A stretch of 64,000 bases of DNA, from contig CAMFBN010000004.1 of assembly GCA_945948535.1 (NCBI GenBank), positions 1-64,000 on the forward strand. The letters are read 5' to 3'. The first letter of the stretch is position 1, and each line of letters opens with the position of its first letter. The notes under the pieces are model-generated. The model was given only the letters and a program-made list of their open reading frames with translations, was not told where the DNA came from and ran no database searches. Below, piece by piece: positions 8,174 to 16,025 of this stretch. Source of the stretch: an uncultured Clostridia bacterium. Lineage in GTDB: Bacteria > Bacillota > Clostridia > Oscillospirales > Oscillospiraceae. The translations under genes were made by a program, and so were the position numbers.

Positions 8174-10059
8174 AGCTTTTTCACGAAAAGGGCGCGGACC
8201 GCATTCAGAATTGCCAGAACCATGACGCCAACATCTGCGAAAATAGCCATCCACATATTGGCCGCACCGAAAGCCACAAACACCAGCGCCAACAGCTTTA
8301 CGGCAATGGCAAAAACGGTATTCTGGTGAACAATCCGCAGACATTTGCGGGAGATTTTAATTGCCTTGGCAATCTTCATGGGGTCATCGTCCATCAGGAC
8401 AACATCCGCCGCCTCGATGGCTGCGTCTGAACCCATAGCGCCCATGGCAATTCCGATATCCGCTCTGGAAAGAACCGGCGCATCGTTGATACCGTCACCG
8501 ACAAAGGCCAGATTCAGCTTTGCGGGTTTTTCCTCCAGCAGCTCCTCCACCTGAGAAACCTTATCGCCGGGCAGTAGTTCCGCCCGGACGGCATCTACGC
8601 CCAAATCCTTCGCAACCTGCTCTGCAACAGCCTTTGCGTCACCGGTAAGCATGACGGTCTTCTTCACGCCTGCGGATTTCAGAGCAGCAATAGCATCCTT
8701 GGAGGTGGGTTTTACAAGATCAGAGATCACAATATGGCCTGCATATTCGCCGCCGATTGCCATGTGGATAATTGTGCCTACTAAATCGCAGCCGGAATAC
8801 TGGATATTCAGACGCTTCATCAGCTTGGCATTACCGGCAGCAACTTCAACGCCATCCACCTTGGCAATCACACCGTTGCCGCTGATCTCTTGAATATCCG
8901 TAACCCGATTTCGGTCGATCTCCGCACCGTATGCCCGCTGAAGGCTCTTACTGATGGGGTGAGAGGAAGAACTCTCCGCCAGCGCGGCGTACTCGATCAG
9001 TTCTGCGTCCGTATAGGATTTCCCTTCCTGATGAATAGCGCTGACCTCAAAAACGCCCTGGGTCAGGGTGCCGGTTTTGTCAAATACCACATAACCGGTC
9101 TTTGACAGGGCTTCCAGATAGTTGGAACCCTTGACCAGAACGCCCTGGGTGCTGGCACCGCCAATACCAGCGAAGAAGCTGAGGGGAATGCTGATCACCA
9201 GCGCGCAGGGGCAGCTCGCTACCAGGAAAGTCAGAGCACGATAGATCCATTCACCCCAGTTAGGGTTGCTTCCCAGAGCAAACTGGCTGACCAGCGGAGG
9301 AATAATCGCCAGGGCCAACGCACTGTAGCAGACGGCGGGAGTGTAGACCTTTGCGAATTTGGAAATGAAATCCTCAGACTTGGACTTGCGGGAGCTGGCA
9401 TTTTCTACCAAATCCAGAACCTTGGATACTGTGGATTCCCCAAACTCCTTAGTGGTCTGGATTTTCAACACACCGGTCATGTTGATGCAGCCGCTGATAA
9501 TTTCGTCCCCGTTCTTCACATCGCGGGGCAGACTTTCACCGGTCAGGGCGCTGGTGTTCAGGCTGGAAATTCCCTCCACAACAATTCCGTCGATGGGAAC
9601 CTTTTCACCGGGCTGAACCACAATGATGGTGCCCACGGCAACCTCGTCAGGATCAACCTGCTCCAGCTTGCCGTCCACCTCAATGTTGGCATAGTCCGGA
9701 CGAATGTCCATCAGCTCGCTGATGTTCTTACGGCTCTTACCCACGGCGTAGCTCTGGAACAGTTCACCGATTTGGTAGAACAGCATGACGGCGATACCTT
9801 CCACATAGTCACCGCTTTGGACTAATCCCACGATCATTGCGCCGATTGTCGCAATCGCCATCAGGAAGTTTTCATCAAAGACCTGCTTGTGTTTTATACC
9901 TTTCCATGCTTTCAACAGAATATCATAGCCAATCACAAGATAAGGAATCAAGTATAGCAGGAAGCGAACGATGCCGTCCACAGGAACAAATTTGAAAGCG
10001 ATCATCAGGACTGCTGAAATGATGATCCTGTACAGCATCTTCTTTTGTTTTTTGGTCAT
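8170..10059 (-). CDS. cadA: Heavy-metal P1B-type ATPase (Cd/Zn/Pb exporter)
   Basis: This 629-residue P-type ATPase pumps soft divalent ions (Cd, Zn, Pb) out of the cell using ATP. Visible motifs are the transmembrane metal site SCPCALVIS (about residue 280), the phosphorylation motif FDKTGTLTQG (about 325), the P1B signature SSSHPIS, and the hinge VGDGINDAPVLSRADIG (about 517). The N-terminal metal-binding HMA domain usually fused to CadA/ZntA is missing; instead an HMA protein is encoded just upstream (10163-10381). It lies between that gene and a coupled ArsR repressor, forming one operon. Confidence 0.95.
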   Translation of the reverse strand: MTKKQKKMLYRIIISAVLMIAFKFVPVDGIVRFLLYLIPYLVIGYDILLKAWKGIKHKQVFDENFLMAIATIGAMIVGLVQSGDYVEGIAVMLFYQIGELFQSYAVGKSRKNISELMDIRPDYANIEVDGKLEQVDPDEVAVGTIIVVQPGEKVPIDGIVVEGISSLNTSALTGESLPRDVKNGDEIISGCINMTGVLKIQTTKEFGESTVSKVLDLVENASSRKSKSEDFISKFAKVYTPAVCYSALALAIIPPLVSQFALGSNPNWGEWIYRALTFLVASCPCALVISIPLSFFAGIGGASTQGVLVKGSNYLEALSKTGYVVFDKTGTLTQGVFEVSAIHQEGKSYTDAELIEYAALAESSSSHPISKSLQRAYGAEIDRNRVTDIQEISGNGVIAKVDGVEVAAGNAKLMKRLNIQYSGCDLVGTIIHMAIGGEYAGHIVISDLVKPTSKDAIAALKSAGVKKTVMLTGDAKAVAEQVAKDLGVDAVRAELLPGDKVSQVEELLEEKPAKLNLAFVGDGINDAPVLSRADIGIAMGAMGSDAAIEAADVVLMDDDPMKIAKAIKISRKCLRIVHQNTVFAIAVKLLALVFVAFGAANMWMAIFADVGVMVLAILNAVRALFVKKL

Positions 10060-10162
10060 ATACAGCCCTCCATTTCACTTAGTATGAAATCTTTTGATAA
10101 TAATTATGAAACAGGGCATCCTGCCCACATCAGACTGAGAGCAGAACGCCCTGATGAACAGC

Positions 10163-10381
10163 TTACAGATAAATTACGCAGTCATCTTCGACCTTCTTGC
10201 AGTTTTTGTACACTTCCTGCATGACAGTGCCCGGCTCCTGGCCATCTTCAAACTCAACGATCATCTTCTGCGTCATAAAGTTGACGGTAGCGGTTTTGAC
10301 ACCGGCGGTCTTCTTGGCGGCATCTTCCATCAGGTTGGCACAGTTGGCGCAATCCACTTCGATTTTGTAGGTCTTTTTCAT
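10163..10381 (-). CDS. Stand-alone HMA metal-binding protein
   Basis: This 72-residue heavy-metal-associated domain has the ferredoxin-like fold pattern and the metal-binding pair Cys10 and Cys13 in VDCANCANLME. It should act as a cytoplasmic metallochaperone for the ATPase encoded 103 bp downstream, which lacks its own HMA domain; in relatives the two are one polypeptide. AAGGAG lies 9 nt before the ATG. The gene is first in the operon, directly behind the promoter and operator. Confidence 0.9.
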   Translation of the reverse strand: MKKTYKIEVDCANCANLMEDAAKKTAGVKTATVNFMTQKMIVEFEDGQEPGTVMQEVYKNCKKVEDDCVIYL

Positions 10382-10404
10382 AATAATTTGCTCCTTTTTA
10401 TTAT

Positions 10405-10426
10405 TGATTAAACGACTGCTTAATCA
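10405..10426. promoter_or_regulatory. Operator for the cad operon repressor
   Basis: TGATTAA and TTAATCA are perfect inverted arms with an 8-bp centre. The site overlaps the region just downstream of the predicted start of transcription. GATTAAACG at 10406-10414 is repeated at 10447-10455 inside the promoter spacer, giving a second half-site. The layout fits repression by the coupled ArsR protein, by the divergent ArsR-AraC protein, or both. Confidence 0.6.
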
Positions 10427-10434
10427 TTGATATT

Positions 10435-10463
10435 AGTATAACGGACGATTAAACGCTTGTCAA
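10435..10463 (-). promoter_or_regulatory. Promoter of the HMA-cadA-arsR operon
   Basis: Reading the minus strand, TTGACA (10463-10458) and TATACT (10440-10435) are spaced by 17 bp, close to a perfect vegetative promoter. A strong promoter under repressor control fits a metal-induced efflux operon. Confidence 0.8.
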
Positions 10464-10531
10464 TCATTTTGGATAAAACCTTGCCTTTTGGGCTATTAGA
10501 ATGCCTAAATGGAGTATTTTGAAAATTGTGT

Positions 10532-10560
10532 TTGTATTTTCCCTGACTTAATGGTATAAT
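10532..10560 (+). promoter_or_regulatory. Promoter of the ArsR-AraC regulator
   Basis: TTGTAT (10532-10537) and TATAAT (10555-10560) are 17 bp apart, with the start codon 29 nt downstream and GGGGG as ribosome binding site. It is divergent from the cad promoter, about 70 bp away. Confidence 0.7.
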
Positions 10561-10588
10561 TTCACAAAAAGAAAGGGGGCTTTTTCAT

Positions 10589-11302
10589 ATGGGGAACAAG
10601 ATATTGCCGCACGATCATGGACATCTTCCCAAAGGTGTGCAGATCAGCATGCCAAAGGGGGAGACCTTCGAGATCGTTTCCGATATTTTCAAGATGATGA
10701 GCGACAGTACACGGATTCAGGTTTTCTGGCTGCTATGCCATTGTGAAGAGTGTGTTGTCAATATTTCCGCCCTGCTGGATATGAGCAGTCCGGCAGTATC
10801 CCATCATTTGAAGCTTCTGAAGACGTCCGGTCTGATTGTCAGCCGCAGAGAAGGTAAAGAGGTGTACTACACTGCCGCCAAAACCCAGCGTACCCAAGTT
10901 CTTCATGAGATGATTGAGAGAATCGTGGAAGTGGCCTGTCCTGCTGAAGAATCTTTTGAGGATAGCGGTAATTACAATTCCAATGTTCAGGCAGTCAATG
11001 AAATCCATGATTTTCTCATCTCAAATATGAAAACCCGCTATTCGATTGAGGAACTGTCGGTAAAATTCCATATCAACCAGACTACGCTCAAGACCACCTT
11101 TAAGACTGTGTTTGGCAAGCCCATTGCGGCATACATGAAAGATTATCGAATTAAGCAGGCAAAGGCCCTGCTTTCCCACAGTGACAAAACAGTCGCCGAA
11201 GTTGCCTGCGAAGTCGGGTATGAAAACCAAAGCAAGTTTACGCAGGCTTTCAAAGACGTAACCGGTAGGCTTCCGAAAGACTATCGGAAAGGAAATTCAT
11301 AG
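10589..11302 (+). CDS. ArsR-AraC fusion transcription regulator
   Basis: This 237-residue protein joins two DNA-binding modules. Residues about 25-110 form an ArsR-type winged helix (MMSDSTRIQVFWLL, then SSPAVSHHLKLLKTSGLIVSRREGKEVYY). Residues about 135-235 form an AraC-type double helix-turn-helix with the family signature VAEVACEVGYENQSKFTQAFKDVTGRLPKDYR. A His-rich N-terminus (HDHGH) and CHCEEC in the ArsR part could bind metal. It is divergent from the cadmium/zinc pump operon, so it most likely controls that operon, either as an additional repressor or as an activator through the AraC half. A strong hairpin follows the stop. Confidence 0.88.
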   Translation: MGNKILPHDHGHLPKGVQISMPKGETFEIVSDIFKMMSDSTRIQVFWLLCHCEECVVNISALLDMSSPAVSHHLKLLKTSGLIVSRREGKEVYYTAAKTQRTQVLHEMIERIVEVACPAEESFEDSGNYNSNVQAVNEIHDFLISNMKTRYSIEELSVKFHINQTTLKTTFKTVFGKPIAAYMKDYRIKQAKALLSHSDKTVAEVACEVGYENQSKFTQAFKDVTGRLPKDYRKGNS

Positions 11303-11325
11303 GGTTTATAATCCCAACAATACAG

Positions 11326-11359
11326 CCGCCCAGCATCCGACAAAACGGATGCTGGGCGG
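11326..11359. terminator. Bidirectional terminator
   Basis: A perfect 14-bp GC-rich stem (11326-11339 with 11346-11359) with a 6-nt loop lies between two convergent genes, the ArsR-AraC regulator and the VWA protein. There is no long T-run, but its position and stability fit transcription termination on both strands. Confidence 0.7.
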
Positions 11360-11376
11360 GTCAATATTCTGTTCCT

Positions 11377-13122
11377 TCAATCTGTAAGCTCCTGAATCTC
11401 TTGCCGGATCAGCGCTCCTGCCGCTGTGGCCAACTGGTCAATGCCCTGAATCCGGACCATGCTTTTTTCGTAGATGGCCGCCGCATCCGGTGCGCTGTAG
11501 TTGTTGCCCATGAACACCGCCGCTACCCGGATTCCTCGGCGTTGCAATGCCCGGACCTCCTGGGTGGTGTCCTTCACAGCGGCCTGCTCCGCATACTCTC
11601 TGCCGAAGGGATTTCCCTCTCCCGGTGGAATGCGGTGGCTGTCGTTGGGACTGGCATCGGTCAGAAGCAGAAGCAGATGTCGTCCTTCCGGGGCGCTTTT
11701 GATCAGGTCTCCCGCAGCTCGGAGGGCCAAACCGTCCCGGTTCCATCCGGCGGCAAAGTAGTTGAATATTTTCTGATTCTCGTTCTTGTCCGCAAAGCCT
11801 TTCAGCACCCGCAGCACCGTATAGCCCCGGAGACTGCAGAAGCTGGTCACCCGTACCGGGACGCCGCACCGGCCCAGACTCTCCGCCAGGATATAGCCTT
11901 GGGCGGCAATGGCCTCCTGACAGTGCATGCGGGAAGCGGAGCCGTCCAGCAGGAGGTCTACAGAGAATCCCGGCTTGCAGGTAGCGACATCTCGGAGAAA
12001 CACATTTCCGTCCTCCAGCACCGCTGCTCGCCACACACGGGGGCTGTCCAGGCGACCGCTGCGGGAGCGTTCCGTCTCAGTCTGGCTGTGTACCTGGATG
12101 CAGCTTCGGATTTGCTCCGAAAGCCGCAAAATGGTATTTTGATAGAGACCGCTGTCTTTGGCATAGGCATCCCGGTTTCGCTTGCATTGCAGAGCCGCTT
12201 CCTGAGCCATGCGGCGGGCCTCGCTGCTGCGGGCGTGTTCCGGGTCCGGGATTCCAGATGTAAACCACAAATGGCAGCCCAGGTGGTTCGCGGTACAAAG
12301 CGCCTGCTCTGCCGCTGCCAGCTGCTCCGGCGTGTAAAAGGATCGGCCAAAACAGGTTTCGATATATAGCCGGTCAGTCTCCGCATTCTCATTCAGGCGA
12401 AGCTTTCCCCGGCGAAGGTCCAGCTTCGCTTTGTCGCCGCCAGAGCCTTCGGCCTGTCCCAGTGTCAGCACATCGGTATGGACGATCTGAGTGGGAAGGA
12501 ATTTTGTCATTGCCAGAGCCCATTTTCCGTCAAAATGCAGCCGTAGTGGCGCTTTGGACCGGGCGGTTCCATCGAACAGTCCCGCCTGGGCAAAGGTGCG
12601 CAGAATGGCGGCAGCAAGTTCTTCCGCATCCAGTTCCCCGCTACATAGCAGCGCATCGGACAGCTTGCGTTCATAAGACGTCATCACCGGAGCGCGCTTT
12701 CCCAGAACGCTTTTCCACCGGGCAGACTGCATGGTGTAAACCAACTGATTTTTTGCCCACCACTCCTGCCGGGACAGCTTGTATTCCTGACCAAAAAAGT
12801 CTGCCGCGTGGGCTTTCCTGGCTTCCTCCAGAACAGGGCGGTGGGGAAGCTCCCGCTGAAAGGCGGCGTTTTCCAACGCCAGCCAGGCCAGATCGTCCAG
12901 CATGGCCTGCCGCCGGTCCAATTCCCAGGCGGCGAAGAGCTTTCGGGGCATTTCAGCGCCGTACCATTTGCGGACACAGCCTACGATGCAGTTCATGTAA
13001 CTATCTGGTACGCCGTCGCTGCCCATGGCCAGAAACAGGGGGTCGAAGCCATATTCCCCTGCGGCGGTCCAGATCTGATTCAGCGCCCGCCGCTGCTGGG
13101 CGGTATAATGCTGCGTCAGCAT
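11377..13122 (-). CDS. VWA-domain protein (CoxE/NorD-like)
   Basis: This 581-residue cytoplasmic protein ends in a von Willebrand factor A domain. Its metal-ion-dependent adhesion site is visible as DLLLDGSASR (D-x-S-x-S), with the later Asp in LLLLTDASPND. Proteins of this type (NorD, CbbO, CoxE) work with a MoxR-type AAA+ ATPase to activate or insert cofactors into large metalloenzymes. The partner ATPase gene lies 3 bp upstream on the same strand. Because the divergent genes encode MOSC and XdhC proteins, I favour a role like CoxE in molybdenum hydroxylase maturation over a NorD-like role; no nitric oxide reductase or Rubisco gene is present. Confidence 0.75.
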   Translation of the reverse strand: MLTQHYTAQQRRALNQIWTAAGEYGFDPLFLAMGSDGVPDSYMNCIVGCVRKWYGAEMPRKLFAAWELDRRQAMLDDLAWLALENAAFQRELPHRPVLEEARKAHAADFFGQEYKLSRQEWWAKNQLVYTMQSARWKSVLGKRAPVMTSYERKLSDALLCSGELDAEELAAAILRTFAQAGLFDGTARSKAPLRLHFDGKWALAMTKFLPTQIVHTDVLTLGQAEGSGGDKAKLDLRRGKLRLNENAETDRLYIETCFGRSFYTPEQLAAAEQALCTANHLGCHLWFTSGIPDPEHARSSEARRMAQEAALQCKRNRDAYAKDSGLYQNTILRLSEQIRSCIQVHSQTETERSRSGRLDSPRVWRAAVLEDGNVFLRDVATCKPGFSVDLLLDGSASRMHCQEAIAAQGYILAESLGRCGVPVRVTSFCSLRGYTVLRVLKGFADKNENQKIFNYFAAGWNRDGLALRAAGDLIKSAPEGRHLLLLLTDASPNDSHRIPPGEGNPFGREYAEQAAVKDTTQEVRALQRRGIRVAAVFMGNNYSAPDAAAIYEKSMVRIQGIDQLATAAGALIRQEIQELTD

Positions 13123-13125
13123 TGT

Positions 13126-14040
13126 TCAGTCCTCAAACAGTTCGCGCCGGGTGAGCCTGGGAGAGATACGCATGGCAGCAACATCCCGGATCAGGCTCTG
13201 CTCATAGCTGTCGAAAGCCTTGTTGGTAATACCCATGTCCAAGGCTGCCCCTGCGGGAACCCCAGAGCGGATCAGGTCCAGAGCATCCAGCAAACCCCGC
13301 AGATCCAGAGCTTTCGTGGAAATTTCCGCGCTGTCGCACTTCTTTTGCAGTTCAAAGAAAAGCTGGGCGAACTGGCTGCGGTACTTCTTTTTCAGGCTGG
13401 GGAAATGGGTGGACAGCAGCTTTTCCAGATTCTCCTGACTGATGGTGGGCATCTGGATGACCACAAACCGGGAGGTCAGGGCCTCGTTCAGCTCCCGGGT
13501 CCCGGCGTAGCCGTAGTTCATGGTGGCGATGAACCGGGTAGGCGCTTCCATGGGGATGCGGTTATAACCCGGCACATCGATGACCCGGCGGAAATCCAGC
13601 GCCGAGTGCAGTACCGCCAGCGCCTCGTTTTTTGCCATGTTGATCTCATCCAGAATGCCAAAGCCGCCGAATCTTGCGCACTGGTAGATGGGGCCGGGGC
13701 GGAAGCGCACCTGCCCATCTTCAAAGGTGTCCATTCCGATCAGTCCTGCGGCGTCCACATTCACATGAAAGGAAACGTTCCAGGCAGGGCGGCCAAACAC
13801 CATTGCCAGGTTTTCTGCCAGGACATTTTTGCCGGTAGCCTTTCCGCCAGTAAGCAGTAGGTTCTTACCACACAGCAGGGCGGCAGCGGCATACTCCCAG
13901 ATGTCTTTCCCGTAATAGTGGAAACGGGGTGCTGGGATTCTCTGGCGCAGCTCCTCCGTCAGAGGATTGGCCTCTCGAAAGGCTCTGAGTTCCCTCAGTA
14001 GCTCAGGGTCGATGTTTTCCTCTTCCAAAAAATCAAACAT
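13126..14040 (-). CDS. MoxR-type AAA+ ATPase (CoxD/NirQ-like)
   Basis: This 304-residue AAA+ ATPase has a Walker A motif LLLTGGKATGKN, a Walker B motif GGFGILDEINMA, sensor 1 FIATMNYG and an arginine-finger region LTSRFVVI. The P-loop ends GKN rather than GKT/GKS, an unusual substitution at the Mg-coordinating residue. It is predicted to remodel a metalloenzyme together with the VWA protein encoded directly downstream. The ATG at 14040 has GGGAG 7 nt upstream. No clear consensus promoter is seen in the 247 bp before the divergent promoter. Confidence 0.85.
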   Translation of the reverse strand: MFDFLEEENIDPELLRELRAFREANPLTEELRQRIPAPRFHYYGKDIWEYAAAALLCGKNLLLTGGKATGKNVLAENLAMVFGRPAWNVSFHVNVDAAGLIGMDTFEDGQVRFRPGPIYQCARFGGFGILDEINMAKNEALAVLHSALDFRRVIDVPGYNRIPMEAPTRFIATMNYGYAGTRELNEALTSRFVVIQMPTISQENLEKLLSTHFPSLKKKYRSQFAQLFFELQKKCDSAEISTKALDLRGLLDALDLIRSGVPAGAALDMGITNKAFDSYEQSLIRDVAAMRISPRLTRRELFED

Positions 14041-14287
14041 CCGATCACTCCCTTAAATCTGCAACTTTTGAATTTCAAAACACAGGAATGCTTGTTGACG
14101 GATAAAACACTGTACACAAAGGAAGCGTCAATCCGGTGCAGTCTCGTGTTTTTATCAGCATAGTTCCCAAATATGTAAATTTTGTGTAAATTCTCAGCTC
14201 TGATAAATTGGTTTATATAGAGAAAACATATTTCATAAAGCCAAGAACAAAAGAAGTATGATGGTAGGGATTTATTTCCCGGAGCTA
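14041..14287. other. AT-rich divergent intergenic region
   Basis: No ORF or RNA gene is evident. The region must hold the minus-strand promoter of the MoxR-VWA operon, but I find only weak hexamers. Together with 14288-14480 it separates two divergent transcripts with related predicted function. Confidence 0.4.
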
Positions 14288-14316
14288 TTGACATAACCTT
14301 TCTTTGCAACTATAAT
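14288..14316 (+). promoter_or_regulatory. Perfect promoter of the MOSC-XdhC operon
   Basis: TTGACA (14288-14293) and TATAAT (14311-14316) are spaced by exactly 17 bp. The predicted start near 14323 leaves a leader of about 158 nt before the MOSC start codon. Confidence 0.85.
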
Positions 14317-14322
14317 CGTTAT

Positions 14323-14480
14323 TGACTAGCCGATAGAATAAGCAAAAGTATTCTGGCACTGCCAGACACCGCTCTCCAACCCGCTATTTGCGGGTTAGAC
14401 TGGACTTCAGGGGCTGCTGCACAATGCAGCAGCCCCTACTTGTATATCGTGAGAATGATTAATAGAATAGGAGGAAGCCC
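14323..14480 (+). promoter_or_regulatory. Structured 5' leader, candidate riboswitch
   Basis: The leader folds into at least three nested or consecutive hairpins: TCTGGCA/TGCCAGA around 14352-14366, AACCCGC/GCGGGTT at 14378-14396, and a very stable 13-bp stem at 14409-14421 with 14425-14437. The last has no U-run, so it is not an obvious terminator. A molybdenum-cofactor sensor would fit the downstream MOSC and XdhC genes, but I cannot match it to the known Moco motif by eye. GGAGG for the MOSC gene lies at 14470-14474. Confidence 0.5.
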
Positions 14481-14912
14481 ATGGCAAGCGTTGTAGCAGT
14501 TTGTATCAGTGAACAAAAAGGGACACAAAAACACGAGGTTCCGGAAATCCAGTTGAAGATCGACCATGGAATTGTAGGCGATGCCCACGCGGGGAACTGG
14601 CACCGGCAGGTGAGCCTGCTGGCCCAGGAGAGCGTGGAGAAAATGAAAGCCGTTTTCCCGGACATTCCCGTGGGAGCCTTTGCGGAGAATATCCTAACGG
14701 AGGGGCTGACCCTTTTCACCCTCCCGGTGGGCACCCGGCTACGGGTTGGGGAAGTTCTACTGGAGGTGACCCAGATCGGTAAAGAATGTCACGCCCACTG
14801 CGCCATCCGCCAGCAGGTGGGTGACTGCGTGATGCCCCGTGAAGGGATATTTACCATCGTGCTGGAAGAAGGAACCATCCGTGCCGGCGATACCATCACC
14901 GTATTGACTTGA
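14481..14912 (+). CDS. MOSC domain protein
   Basis: This 143-residue protein is a single MOSC domain, the C-terminal sulfurase fold of molybdenum cofactor sulfurases and of YiiM/mARC proteins. Visible features are the ligand-like start (HGIVGDAHAGNWHRQVSLLAQES), the GAFAENILTEG strand and the conserved Cys region QIGKECHAHC with MPREGIF after it. Such small MOSC proteins in Clostridia lie beside molybdenum enzyme genes and are thought to deliver sulfur or handle the cofactor. It starts 10 nt upstream of xdhC and shares its promoter and structured leader. Confidence 0.88.
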   Translation: MASVVAVCISEQKGTQKHEVPEIQLKIDHGIVGDAHAGNWHRQVSLLAQESVEKMKAVFPDIPVGAFAENILTEGLTLFTLPVGTRLRVGEVLLEVTQIGKECHAHCAIRQQVGDCVMPREGIFTIVLEEGTIRAGDTITVLT

Positions 14913-14922
14913 GGAAACTGCC

Positions 14923-15861
14923 ATGACCAATTTGGAATTTCAGGAAATCCTTCGCAAGCTGGAACAGGGCATGACGCCGGAGCTTACCAAAGTCGTAGAG
15001 GGTCAGACCTATACCAGAGTTTTTCTCCCGGAAAACAGGCTGATTCTGCTGGGGGGCGGTCACATTGCGGTGCCGCTGTGCGCCATGGCTTCCATGCTGG
15101 ACTTTGCTGTCACCGTTTTGGATGACCGCATCAGCTTTGCCAATTCAGAGCGCTCCCCACAGGCAGCTCAGGTGATCTGCAATTCCTTCGCCGCCGGGAT
15201 TGAGAGCCTGCATATTCGTGCCACGGACTATGTCTGCGTCATCACTAGGGGGCACCGGTGGGACGGGGAATGTCTGCGGCAGATTCTGTCCGGCACGCTC
15301 CCCACATACCTCGGCATGATCGGTTCCAAACGCCGGGTGGAGGGCCTGCTTAGCCTGCTTGCGGAGGAGGGCTTCGACCCGGAAGCCCTTGACCGCATCC
15401 ACGCTCCCATCGGTCTGAAAATCAACGCCCAAACCCCGGCAGAAATCGCCGTGTCGATCTGCGGAGAAATGATCGCTCACAGGCGGAAATATGTCCGAAA
15501 GGATTCCCGCATCTGCCTGGATCAGACCAATACCGACTATACCTTGCTGCGGTTTCTGGCACAAAGCACCCAGCCAAAGGCCTGCGCATTGGTGCTTTCC
15601 TCCACCGGCTCCACGCCGGTCAAGTCCGGCGCGATGATGGGAATTGACGCCCTTGGCAACGGCTACGGCACCATCGGCGGCGGCTGCAGCGAAGCGGCCA
15701 TTATGGTCAGGGCCAGAAAAATCATGGGAACCGGCACCTCCTGCGTTGTAAAGATCGATATGACCAATGAAGTTGCCGAAAGCGAGGGCATGGTCTGCGG
15801 CGGAACCATGCGCGTTCTGCTGGAGGATGTGACATCATCTGAAATTCCTCTGTCGAGGTAA
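14923..15861 (+). CDS. XdhC/CoxI-family molybdenum enzyme maturation factor
   Basis: This 312-residue protein has both XdhC domains but with the Rossmann-like XdhC_C domain first (ILLGGGHIAVPLCAMASML, DDR, VITRGHRWDGECL, MIGSKRR, IHAPIGLKI at residues 40-190) and the CoxI domain second (STGSTPVKSGAMM, GTIGGGCSEA, MVCGGTMRVLLE, about 205-305). Better known XdhC proteins have the opposite order. XdhC binds molybdenum cofactor, protects its sulfurated form and hands it to xanthine dehydrogenase-type apoenzymes. No such hydroxylase is in the window. A rho-independent terminator follows. Confidence 0.88.
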   Translation: MTNLEFQEILRKLEQGMTPELTKVVEGQTYTRVFLPENRLILLGGGHIAVPLCAMASMLDFAVTVLDDRISFANSERSPQAAQVICNSFAAGIESLHIRATDYVCVITRGHRWDGECLRQILSGTLPTYLGMIGSKRRVEGLLSLLAEEGFDPEALDRIHAPIGLKINAQTPAEIAVSICGEMIAHRRKYVRKDSRICLDQTNTDYTLLRFLAQSTQPKACALVLSSTGSTPVKSGAMMGIDALGNGYGTIGGGCSEAAIMVRARKIMGTGTSCVVKIDMTNEVAESEGMVCGGTMRVLLEDVTSSEIPLSR

Positions 15862-15900
15862 GAATGCTCCCTGCAAAGACAATATCAAGCATTACAATAG

Positions 15901-15947
15901 GAACCACAATTATGGCATGATGCGTGTCGTAATTGTGGTTCTTTTTT
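15901..15947 (+). terminator. Rho-independent terminator of the MOSC-XdhC operon
   Basis: A perfect 12-bp stem (15901-15912 with 15930-15941) is followed directly by six T residues. The ACCACAATT element in the left arm occurs again at 15973-15981, in front of the foldase gene, which may be chance or a shared operator half-site. Confidence 0.85.
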
Positions 15948-16025
15948 ATATGTCTCTGCTCTCCATAATTTCACCACAATTCCCACATATATTGCTTGTG
16001 ATGATAACGATAAGGAGGGCATTCG

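Noticed and set aside
11438-12034. 198-codon minus-strand frame within the VWA gene
   Set aside because: It is an alternative frame of the same strand inside a gene with clear VWA motifs.
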